This document shows positions 54,414 to 64,000 of a DNA stretch of 64,000 nt, one piece after another. This DNA is from Allomyces arbusculus (lineage: Eukaryota > Blastocladiomycota > Blastocladiomycetes > Blastocladiales > Blastocladiaceae). Made by a program: the position numbers and the translations under genes. Below the pieces are notes generated by a model. It was not told the DNA's origin. It was given only the letters and a program-made list of their open reading frames with translations, and ran no database searches. Every line of letters begins with the position of its first letter. Within the stretch, counting starts at the first letter, position 1. The DNA lies in the NCBI GenBank assembly GCA_027604705.1, contig JADHYV010000017.1:124001-188000 (forward strand), given 5' to 3'.

Positions 54414-56935
54414 ATGTCGCTGACGCGGCAGCGCCCGCGCTCCTTCATTGCCCGTGCCTTTTCTTACTTCAAATCGCACTCGGGTCTTCCGCGCCGCGCC
54501 TCCACTTCGCAGCTCTCTCGCTCGTCGTCGACTGCCGCCTCTACTTGCTCGTCCACCATGACTGCCACGACTTTTGACGCTACCGACGCCCTCGCCATCA
54601 ACACTATCCGGTGCCTGGCTGCCGATATGGTCCAGAAGGCCAACTCGGGCCACCCCGGCGCGCCCATGGGCTGCGCGCCCATGGCACACACGCTCTTCTC
54701 GCGCTTCATTCGCTGCAACCCGCGCAATCCGAAGTGGGTCCGTATCGCTTTTTTCTTTCGTCTCTTGTCCGGTGGAGGTGGTGGACATCGTGGGGGATCT
54801 CCTTATCTCGGCGTTGCCGAGTGTGGTTGAGCTTGCTTCGCCTCGTGTCAAAGTTCTGGCCTTGTTTTTCGCGCAGATCACTGACGACCCGTGTCTCCCA
54901 TCTCTGGTCCCTTTCGTTTCAAGATCAACCGCGACCGTTTCGTCCTGTCGAACGGCCACGGCTGCGCCCTCCAGTATGTAATGCTGCACCTGCTCGGCTA
55001 CGACCTGTCGATGGACGACCTCAAGGCCTTCCGCCAGCTCGGCTCGAAGTACGCGCTCTTTTTGGCTCCACTTTGATTCGATCAGATCACTGATCATATC
55101 GCGACCTTGCCAACCAGGACGCCCGGTCACCCCGAGGCGGGCCACACGCCCGGTATTGAGCTCACGACGGGCCCGCTCGGCCAGGGTATCTCGAGCGCCG
55201 TTGGTCTTGCCATTGCCGAGGCTCATATGGCCGCCACGTTCAACCGCCCCGGGTTCGAGCTGTTCGACAACTACACCTACGTCATCCTCGGTGATGGGTG
55301 CCTTCAGGAGGGTGTTGCCTCGGAGGCCATGTCGCTCGCCGGCCATCTGCAGCTCGGCAAGCTGATTGCCCTCTACGACGACAACCATATCCAGATTGAC
55401 GGTGACACCGAGCTTGTACGTGGTTTTTTTGTCAAGATGCTTTTTCGAGTAGCCTGAACGCCGAGTTTACACCGTGAGTTTGCGAATAGGGCTTCACCGA
55501 GGACGTCTGCAAGCGCATGGAGTCGTACGGCTGGCACACTCTCGTCGTCTCGGACGGCGACTCGACCAACCCGATTGCCATTGCGCAGGCGATCGAGGCG
55601 GCCAAGAAGGTCACCGACAAGCCCACGCTCATCAAGGTGCGCACGACCATCGGCTTTGGTTCGGCCAAGGCTGGTCAGGAGAAGGTGCACGGCTCGCCGC
55701 TCGGCGCCGCCGACTTGGTGCACGCCAAGAAGACGCTCGGCCTGAACCCGGACGAGACCTTCCAGGTGCCGCAGGCCGTGCGCGACCTGTTTGCCAAGAT
55801 CACCGCCCGCGGTGTCGCTGCCGAGGAGGCCTGGAACGCGCTTTTCAAGCAGTACCAGCAGGCGCATCCCGAGCTCGCGGCTGAGCTCACGCGCCGCCAG
55901 AAGGGCGAGCTGCCCGCGGGGCTCAAGGAGCGTCTGCCCAAGTACACGCCCGCTGACGCGCCGGTCGCCACGCGCAAGCTGTCGGAGAACCTGCTCAACG
56001 CCATTGCTGAGCACCTGCCGGAACTCATGGGTGGGTCGGCCGATCTGACGGGCTCGAACCTGACGCGGTGGAAGACAGCCACCGACTTCCAGCCGCCGGC
56101 GACCAAGCTCGGCGACTACGCGGGCCGGTACCTGCGCTTTGGTGTGCGCGAGCACGGCATGGCCGCCATCTGCAACGGTCTGTCGGCCTACGGCGGGTTC
56201 ATCCCGTTCTGCGCCACGTTCCTCGTGTTTGCGCAGTACGCGGCCGGCGCGACGCGTCTCTCGTCGCTCTCGCACCACCAGGTGCTCTACGTCATGACGC
56301 ACGACTCGATTGGTCTTGGTGAGGACGGCCCGACGCACCAGCCGATTGAGACGCTCGCGGTCCTGCGCGCGACCCCCAACACGCTCGTCTTCCGCCCGGC
56401 TGATGGCAACGAAGTGTCGGGCGCCTATTGGGCGGCCCTCACGGCGTCGCACACGCCCTCCGTCTTTGCGCTGTCGCGCCAGAACGTGCCGCACCTCGAG
56501 GGCTCGTCGGCTGACGGTGTGACCCGCGGTGGGTACGTCCTCTCCGAAGCCGAGGACGCGCAGATCACGCTCGTTGGTACCGGGACCGAGTTGTCGCTCG
56601 CCGTCGATGCCGCCAAGAAGCTGCGCGAGCAGGGCATTTCCGCGCGCGTCGTCTCGCTGCCGTGCTGGCAGCTGTTTGACGCGCAGCCGCGCGCTTACCA
56701 GGACGAGGTCTTCCCCGCCGGTATCCCGGTCGTCTCGGTCGAGGCCCTCGGCGTGTTTGGCTGGGAGCGGTACGCACACGCGTCGGTTGGTCTGCACGGG
56801 TTCGGTGCCTCTGGCCCGGCGCCGCAGGTCTACAAGCAGTTTGGGATCACGGTCGAGGGTCTCGTCGAGAAGGCACAGGCCACGCTCAAGTACTTTGCAG
56901 GTAAGCCAGTGCCCAACAAGCTCGACCGCATCTAA
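54414..56935 (+). CDS. TKL1: Transketolase
   Basis: This thiamine-diphosphate enzyme of the pentose phosphate pathway moves two-carbon units between sugar phosphates. Four exons (start to 54737, 54924-55048, 55118-55415, 55490-56935) join in phase. From ATG 54558 the protein is 682 residues, the usual size, beginning [18 protein letters not shown]. From ATG 54414 (GCCACCATGT) it is 730, and from 54351 it is 751. The added segment [19 protein letters not shown] is basic and acid-free, like a mitochondrial presequence. Landmarks are [34 protein letters not shown], the ThDP motif GDGCLQEG with N at [11 protein letters not shown], and in the second half [15 protein letters not shown] with the catalytic Glu, then [15 protein letters not shown]. 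Three introns lie in the first third. The gene is complete. Confidence 0.95.
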
Positions 56936-57768
56936 GTTGGTGAAGTTGATGACGATGGGCCGTTGAATGAATGGACCCGATGCTGGCCCCGTTTCGCCCC
57001 GCCCGAGGAGGGTGATGTTGGCGGCGATGTAGTTTTGCGATTTGCGCGATTGGTTTATATTTGTGTCGTTTTGATTTCGACTTGTTGGGTGTCGCGATGA
57101 AATGGATTGTGTCCTTGCTCACTTCTCAGTCCAACCGCTCGTGCACGATCGTGCTCGTAGCTTTGTGCCCACACTGCTTGGCGGACTTTAGAGCATCATG
57201 AGAGAGAGAGAGGGAGGGTGGTCAGCACTTGCGCAATCGACCAACATCGATCGTCAGGTACATTTTCGAGGGCGAAAAGAGCAAAATGAAGGCAAGCAAC
57301 GTGGCGCTTCATTATGAAAACCCGAAAAAGCGCGTCTCGTTGGCAGTGTGGCGACCCTGTTGCAAACGATGGCGTCGGCCCCGCTTACACTGCCACCCTG
57401 CTTGTCCACGTACCCACTCCTCTCCGCGCTGATCGCCGTTTCTCCCAAGTACCAGCAAGCGCTAGCAAGTTGACGACGCGGTTTAGGACCAGCCCACGCG
57501 CTCGCCCCCCGCTTTTGGACTGGCGCGACAACTCGCACTCCTCCGACAACGGTCAACCCGACCCAGTAGCAGCACCGAACCACATCCGACAGTGAAGCAA
57601 GCAAGCGAGGACCCACACATCAAGCTCTGTTCTCAGCGCTCTCGACCCGGATCGGCTGATTTTTTTTTGCATTGGCGTGGGACCTTGGACTGCACGAGCT
57701 GTGGCGCGCAAGCTCTTTGCCCGTTTGCCTGTAACCCCGCGCTTACGCTGCAGCCGCAACATACCAAC
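56936..57768. other. Intergenic region, transketolase 3' flank and downstream promoter
   Basis: This 833 bp spacer lies between two plus-strand genes. The left part is AT-richer (TTTATATTTGTG near 57053) and probably holds the transketolase 3' end. A GA repeat (about 57199-57216) and a T9 run (57660-57668) are the only other landmarks. No coding frame is credible. Confidence 0.45.
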
Positions 57769-60659
57769 ATGGCCGCCAACCAGTCGGGCCCCGCGAGCGG
57801 GTCCAAGAGCCCGACCGGGTCGGACCTGGCGCGATCCGCGACGCTCAAGACGCGGCTCGCCGACCTGCAAGCGGGCGATCCGGGCGCGCGCGATTCCACG
57901 TATGATCTGGCCGACCTGCCGGAAATGGACGGTGGTAACGACGAATGGTGCGCGCAACCAAAGGATTCTCTGTTTCCAGCGACACAAGGCTCACGGTCGT
58001 GCTCCTGACCAGGCTGATCAAGCCGGCTGATATGGCGCGGCCCGTGCGCATGTCCCAGTTCAAGGCCAATCTCGAGGCCGAGGCCGACAAGGCTGGAATA
58101 TTGCGCCTGAGCATGATGTCCGAACCTGGGGGTGCGCGCGGTGGTAACGACGAGAATGACCAGGAAGTGCTCGACTGGCTGCGTGGCGATGACGACGAGG
58201 ACGACGCCGATCTCAGTCCTGCGACCGGCACGATGACCAGTTCCGCGACGGGTATGGCGACGCCGAATGGTGGTGGTGGCCGACCGCACCTGGACCCGCG
58301 GATGACGCCGGGGTCGTCAGCGTTCTTTCACCCTATTTCGCAAGAGCTGATGCCGACCGAGGATGAGCTGAACGCGAGGAACGATCCGAATGGCGGTGGT
58401 GGTGGTGCACATCGCAATAAGACCGACTCGATCCGGTTCAGCCATATGCTGGCGGGTAAGCTCGTCGACGATGTGGCCGATACGACGCTCGATTTGCGGC
58501 CGTTGAGTATCACGGATATGAAGGTGGAAATCGAGTTCATGGAGCATCGCGGCAAGCCGCGCGATCCGTCGGTACGCCTGATTTACCCTTCGCGGCTGCT
58601 GGCTGCCGCGTGAGCGTGTAATTGACACCAGTTCCGCAACCAGAACCGACGCGCGGTGGTATATGCTGCCGACAGTTCGAGTCACCTCGACACGCTCGCC
58701 GAGAGCGACGACGGCCAGTCGGTCGGCGAGTCGATGACCTCCCCTGATCGCCCGCGCCCAATGATGCGGCACGCCACGTCGACCGAACACTTTGACCATC
58801 TTGTGCGCACCGCGACCGCCAAGGACATGCTGACGCCGATCCCGGCGAGCCCGACCAAGTCGGCGAGCGAAGCCGCGGGCCCATCGGGTCGGTCGCGCGC
58901 CGATAGCGCGAGCAGTAGCAGCGTGGCCACGAGTAAACCCGCGGCTGGTAACAGCGAGCTCGACATGATGAACCATCTATTGGCGTCGACGCGGTCTCAG
59001 TCGCGGCACCGCAGCGAGCAGAGCCTCGACGACTCGTCCGCGGCCGCTCCCGGCACGCGCAAATCGCCGAGCGTGTTTTCGAGTACGAGCGAGCGCCGCG
59101 GGCGGCGCAGTTCAATCGCGTCCGATTTCTCGGACCAGTCGGCGCGCAGCAGCGCGACCGTGCCTGGCCGGTCGTCGCGGCGGCAGGCGAGTACAGGCGC
59201 GTCCGTCTCGCGGTCACCGAGCCGCAGTACCGTGCGCAGCAACCAGAGCAGTGCGAGCGGCGGGTACGCCGTGTCGGAATCGGCCTACGCGGCCTATCAG
59301 TCCCTGCCCGTCCCGCCCCTGATTCCGTTTGTCGATCCGGATCTCGAACCCGTGCCCATTCACCGCGTGCCGACCCCGCACGCGGCGCCGCCACCGTCGC
59401 CACAGCCGTCGCACGATAACGTGTTTACGGCGCATTCGTTTGGCACAATTCCGCGCGGTGGTGGCGATAGTGGAAGCGACGGGATGCTGGGCCCGCCTAT
59501 GATGCAGCCGATGCCCGTGCCCATACAAATGGGCCGCACGGAGCCGCCGGGCGTCCCGCTCCCACCGACACCGTCGACGCCCGGGTTCAGTACCGTAGCG
59601 ACGGGGATCGGTGGGCCGAGCCCAATCACGCCGCACTTCCCGCGGTCCGCGTCCCCCGTGAGCGGCCTGCCGCGCCCGCAGACGCCGAGCCAAGTGCAAT
59701 ACGTTGGGCCGACCGCGACGGCGTCTCTGTCGCCGAGCCGGCCAACGACCCCCGCACATTTCGGGCCGCGGGCAACCACAGGCTCACTGCGTTCCCCAAC
59801 CGCACTTGCTCGCCCACGCACGCCTGCCAGCGGCAGCGTTGGGTCCGGGATCCCCGCACCGGGCGGCACCGGCATTCCACGGCCTGGGACCCCGTCAGGC
59901 ATGTCTGTGGCGAGCGCACGCAGCGCGAGCCGCAGCGGCTTGCGGCCCACGTCGCCGGCGCCACCGAGGTCGCCGTTCCACCGGTCGCCCGTGCCGACAT
60001 CGCCGGTCCCGATGCCGCCGGCACCACAGCAGCAAACTGGATATACCGACGCACACTATTCGAGCATGTCCGCGCCGCCCGCGCGCAACTTTTCCACGTC
60101 GAGTTTCGGCAGCCATTCGTCGGCCGGATCCGTGGCCACGTCGCCGTCGCGGTTCACACCGACTCGCGGGCGCGGACAGTCCTCAGACATGCCTCCACCG
60201 CGACCATCGACTACTACGCCAGGCCGCGGGCGGTCGCAGTCGTCGGTCTCGTCGGCCGCGAGCCGCGCACGGTCGCAGCCGGCCAAGGGGCCGCCGGGAT
60301 ACGCGGTACCCACGCCCATGCACGCGAGCCACCATACGTTCAGTGGTCTTGCGCCACCGACGGCATCGGCGCGCTCTGGCGCACGGAGTCCCGGGCCCCT
60401 CGGGTCGGGGATTGCGCGACCCGCCACGGCCGCACCCACGTTTGGTGGTGGCGGGTCAGGGATTCCAACACCGGGGATGGTAAGGCCGCGCACGCCCGCG
60501 GCGTCGTCGGTCGCGTCGGGGTATACGCGGTCGCGTAGCCCAGTGTATGGCGGCGGGTCGACTTGGAGTCATGCGACAGCGCCTGCTGGGTACAGTGGGG
60601 GTGGAGGATACCAGGCACCGGGGACGGCGACACAGGAGGACGTGTTTGAAACGTTTTGA
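57769..60659 (+). CDS. Ser/Pro-rich protein with [S/T]xIP motifs, possible microtubule plus-end binder
   Basis: Three exons (57769-57947, 58013-58571, 58632-60659) join in phase to 921 residues. I do not recognise a family. The N-terminal 270 residues contain short conserved-looking helices (MARPVRMSQFKANLEAEADK; DQEVLDWLRGDDDEDDADL; IRFSHMLAGKLVDD; FRNQNRRAVVYAAD). The rest is basic, Ser/Pro/Gly/Thr-rich and disordered. Within it are SGIPAPG, TGIPRPGTP and SGIPTPG. Three [S/T]-x-I-P motifs in basic Ser/Pro context fit the EB1-binding consensus of plus-end tracking proteins. Repeated S-P-x-R and T-P sites suggest proline-directed phosphorylation. The first intron was placed with donor phase 2 (after GGNDEW) because the other donors give a stop. 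The microtubule role is inference only. Confidence 0.75.
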
Positions 60660-61805
60660 ATGGGCAGGAAAGAATGAAGAGTGAGCGAGGAGGAGAACGA
60701 CGACGACGACGACGAGCGCAATGAACGAGGAAAGATGCGTTTGCGGCAAATGATAAAGAATACATCATGATCTAGACACGTGCAACTTGGATTTATTGCT
60801 CGCATATCGAAGTTGCAGGTTGAAGTCAGGTTGAAGTCGTGGTGGGCAGCATCACTGGCACAAGCTCTGCCGCGAGGAGAAAGAATGAAAATGAGGCACG
60901 CGAGAGCATGATAATTGAAGCTGATTGGTTGGTCGGGTTGGGATCCTCACCAAGTGCATTCAAATACATATCGGAATAAGAGCATCTCAAAGTGCCGACT
61001 CAAAGGCTAAGCGAGTTCGATTAGAATGGACGACCTCTTCATCCCTCATGTGACAGCGATTTTCAAGAAACCTCCCATCAGCGCGACGCAAAAATTTTAC
61101 GAGTGAGCCATTTTGGACAACCGGATAGCACGGTTCAACAGCACCACATGCAAATCCCTGGCCAGGCACAGCCAACGCTGGCGTCGCTCCACTACCAGGG
61201 TCAGCAACCACCAGCACCATCACCACCGCCATCTAACTCCTCCTCCACAACGATCAACAATACTCCGACGATCATGATGGTGTTAACCATGCGTATACTG
61301 CTGTTAACGTTTCCACGGCCTAATTGGACCCTTGGCCCACTGGACCCTCAGCTCAAATGCACATGTGCATGACCATCAACCCAGATACAAGGACTGCTTG
61401 TTCAGATCCTCCAGTGCTTGCAAGACTGCGACCATGGCCACCATCCCTTCGTGACAGCTGTTGCTTCTGGTGCCTGTGTTTGCCCGGTGCAAACATGCCA
61501 CTCGTGCCATCAATCATCATCCTGATATGCATGGATGCAAAGCATGCAAAGGCGGATCAACCTCGCCATCAACGGTTGTTGCTGTATTTCGCCCCTTGGA
61601 CTTTCTTTCTCTGGTCAATGGCTTTACCTGTCGGTGCAGCCGCCCAATTGCACGGCCATGTGTGTTGTGCTGCCACCATTGCAATAGGCACCTGCAGCTC
61701 TCATGTCCACCATGCACTTCTAAATGACGCGGTTTCATTGCATTCAACTTATGCACTGCACCTCCTCCAGCATGCAAGTCACCTTCTCTGCAGTCTACAC
61801 CGCCC
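60660..61805. other. AT-richer intergenic region before the LRR-type locus
   Basis: This 1.1 kb has lower GC than the rest of the window and many CATG/TGCA words. A 26-codon frame at 61026 (MDDLFIPHVTAIFKK) ends at a good donor (GA|GTGAGC) and could be a first exon of the following locus. The frames between 61324 and 61805 are open but not recognisable; they may be decayed parts of the same locus. Confidence 0.35.
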
Positions 61806-63299
61806 ATGGTCCTGACACATTGTGGTGCCCTACACATGACCATGTCGACCATGACGCTCACTGATTTCTGCTATCTTGTGCACCTCACCCTGTCACAGGT
61901 CAAATTGGAAGCGGATAATGTTGCTGACCTGGCCGAGCTGCCCAAATTGACCTCGCTCATTTTGAAAGAGTGTTTGCTTGACACGATAATATCATGTCGT
62001 ACGTTTCCTGTGCGCCCAATCTTCAAGATGCTTGCGCAACTGGAATCGTCCGCCATGGTGATGGTCACGCTCACCCAACAGGCCAGCTTCCCTCGCCTGG
62101 CTTGTTGGACCTTGCTTGGAAATGAGCTGCAAATTAATACCATTGCCTGTCAGGGTGTCACCCGCGTCGATTTTCTGCCCGAAGTCGACCATATTGGCCT
62201 CGACAAGGTTACTTTCAATGACTTGGCGATAGCAGGTGGCAACATGACGCTTGAGCAAATGCCACTGCTCCACCGAATCGACGGTCGCAGACACAAGATC
62301 TGGACATATAAATATTTTGACGGAACAAGCTGCCCGAGTCGCTCACCGTATTCGCATCATTTCCGCAGGCCGAGACGGCGGTGGTTCTTGCAGCATCCGC
62401 GCTCAAGGAACTCGCCCTACACAGTATCTCGGGTATTGCTTTCCATGCACCGTACTTTCGGCCACCTCTGCCGGATCTGGGCGACTTGACCATGCTTGAA
62501 TCTTTGGTTTTTGCGGACCCTCGTTCACGGACGCGTCGCTCGAATTCGTGGAGCACATCATGCAATGGCTGAGACTGCCTCAGATCATTGTGCGCCGCGG
62601 CCAGATCCGTCACGGCGCGGCCGCACAATTTCCGGTGCGCATCGTCCACCCATTTCCGGCGCTCCGCTGTTCGTACCAGTGGAGAAGCGGCGAGCGATGT
62701 GGAAACGGCCGCGCAACAAGAACAACGAGAGTGATGTGGGCAAAAGCGATGTGGGCGAGAGCGATGACGACTCCGGCTGCGAGCGCGCAAGCGACGACGG
62801 CGGAAGCGCGAGTAGCAGCGGCGATCATGACGAGGAGAACGGTGAGAGTCGCAGCGACAGCACCAGCTCTGACGATGACGTCGACGAGGACGCGGACTTG
62901 CCCGACGCCAACGATCCGTGCCTCACGTCGCTCAATACGATTGCGTTACGACCCATGCTAACGCTCACAAACCAAAACAACAGCGCCGTCATGAGGCCGC
63001 AGCTCACGCACGTCGTTGGTGCGCTCCTGCCGCTGTGCGCCCTGCATATTCTCCTCACGACGGCCAACGAAGACGCATCCGTGATCGCGCGCATGGCACT
63101 CTGGGCCGCACGGGTATCCAAGCAACCCAGAGCCCGGCCGCTGCCCGTGGTCTTACTGGTCGCCAAGGACGTGCGGGAGACTCTTCGCAACCGCAACGTT
63201 GCGGAGCATGTGATGGCTGAGTTGCGGCGGCACGACGGTGCCGAGCTGGCGGTGGCGACGCCACTGTGGAACCGGGCGCGGGTCGATGAGGTGGTGTAG
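61806..63299 (+). pseudogene. LRR-type (F-box/LRR-like) locus, frame-disrupted or many small introns
   Basis: Leucine-rich-repeat-like sequence occurs in several frames in turn: LVHLTLSQVKLEADNVADL with LPKLTSLILKECLLDTI (about 61880-61980); LKELALHSISGIAF and LGDLTMLESLVFADPR (62400-62522); FTDASLEFVEHIMQWLRLP (62523-62583); and a C-terminal frame to 63299 with an acidic Ser/Asp linker, then PLCALHILLTTANEDASV and LRNRNVAEHVMAELRRHDG. The change at about 62522 is a single-base shift inside one repeat with no room for an intron. Other changes could be introns. This points to a decayed gene or a sequence error. LRR proteins of this kind often form large, fast-changing families in zoosporic fungi. 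No F-box was identified. Confidence 0.4.
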
Positions 63300-64000
63300 G
63301 TCATGTATTTGAGCACGAGAAGTCGGTGCTGATTGGACGCGTGGATGAATGATCGCGTGGTCTTTCTGAACGTTAGGAGCCTTGACGCGTCCTTGCTCAC
63401 TCCACTCTGCGGGCGCCGCCATCCCCACTGGCGCGTGCCGTCTCCATGCACCCCACGTCCGTATGCGGATGGGAGGAGACGAGGTGTCCGCCGCCATCGC
63501 GTGCATGCGTCCGGGATATTTCCGTCGCGGTATGCCGCGGGACCATGCACCTCGCGCGCTCAAAGAGAATGCGTAAAGTAGCCCCAGGTTCGCGCCAACG
63601 TTGTTCGAGGCTTGCACCATCATGGGGTCCTGTTGCGTGGTCAGGCGCCCCTTCACGCTCCTTGCTCATTGGCTAGGTCAAAATTGCGCGTGCTGGGTGG
63701 CGAGTCAAGGCTCTTCCCTGCAGAAGAGTTCGAGAATCGATGGGCGCGCGGCGACGTTTGACAGAGTGGGTCCAGCAAGGGGGCGAAGCGTTGCGCACAC
63801 CCAGTCATGAAAAAACGTTGACGACGAACCCAACGCTTTGTTGTTTAGTTTCGTTGCGTGCCTCCCTGCTTGCGCATGCTGCTGCTCCCACGCGTGCACT
63901 GTTGCTCCCTTCTGTCCGGCGAGCTGCAAGTTATATGAAGGTAGCGTGCCCCCCGGACGTCGACCTCAGCTCTTGGTGCAAGATTCTGAACCGTTCAAGC
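63300..64000. other. Right-edge region without a supportable gene
   Basis: Short overlapping frames on both strands occur here, with no recognisable family and no convincing splice continuation. It may be the 3' flank of the LRR-type locus and the promoter of a gene beyond the window. Confidence 0.4.

Noticed and set aside
1-64000. Transposons, CRISPR arrays, LTR or other virus-derived elements
   Set aside because: No transposase, reverse transcriptase, integrase or capsid-like frame and no long terminal repeats were seen. The repeats found are short tandem repeats only.

Overview
This window is a gene-dense piece of a GC-rich nuclear genome with short spliceosomal introns (mostly 55-100 nt, GTRNGT-like donors, YAG acceptors). 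The gene set (NOC4, HEM14, VCX1-type exchanger, DUF3605, Bem1-like scaffold, HAL5/SAT4-type kinase) is fungal. A class IIC (Na+/K+-ATPase-type) P-type ATPase, rare in Dikarya, together with LIS1 and the GC-rich composition, suggests an early-diverging zoosporic fungus, most likely Blastocladiomycota (Allomyces, Blastocladiella or Catenaria relatives). The lineage is an inference. I saw no rRNA, tRNA, CRISPR array, transposon or virus-derived element that I could support.

Layout. 1-1855: no supportable gene. 1856-15541: NOC4 (-), a probable mitoribosomal mL50 (+), protoporphyrinogen oxidase (-), a GVP36-like BAR protein (+), a polytopic membrane protein (+), a vacuolar Ca2+/H+ exchanger (-), a DUF3605 protein (+), an unrecognised helical protein with an internal repeat (-) and a DUF4442 hotdog protein (-). 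15961-29018: a nischarin-like LRR protein (+), NAA10 (-), a UBL-domain protein (+), a Bem1-like SH3-SH3-PX-PB1 scaffold (-) and a HAL5/SAT4-like kinase (+). 29019-31576 is gene-poor with one small doubtful ORF. 31577-35747 is the class IIC P-type ATPase. 36879-45684 encodes a 2877-residue LRR-DH-PH RhoGEF. Then come CCDC25/Jlp2 (+), a reticulon (-), LIS1/PAC1 (-), transketolase (+), a Ser/Pro-rich protein with [S/T]xIP motifs (+) and a frame-disrupted LRR-type locus near the right end.

Most models were rebuilt by splicing: the exon lengths sum to whole codons and the joined protein keeps the family alignment across junctions. Many genes are head to head over 230-730 bp (NOC4/mL50, HEM14/BAR, VCX1/DUF3605, DUF4442/LRR, NAA10/UBL, BEM1-like/kinase, RhoGEF/CCDC25), so shared bidirectional promoters are likely.

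Themes. Several products belong to polarity, membrane shape and cytoskeleton: Bem1-like scaffold, RhoGEF, LIS1, reticulon, BAR protein and the [S/T]xIP protein. Two concern cation balance: the VCX1-type exchanger and the IIC ATPase, with a HAL5-like kinase (a family that regulates K+ transporters in yeast) between them. The rest is housekeeping. The most unusual points are the substituted ion-site residues of the ATPase, the architecture of the giant RhoGEF, the [S/T]xIP cluster, the extended N-terminus of transketolase, and the internally repeated unknown protein at 13.8-14.8 kb.
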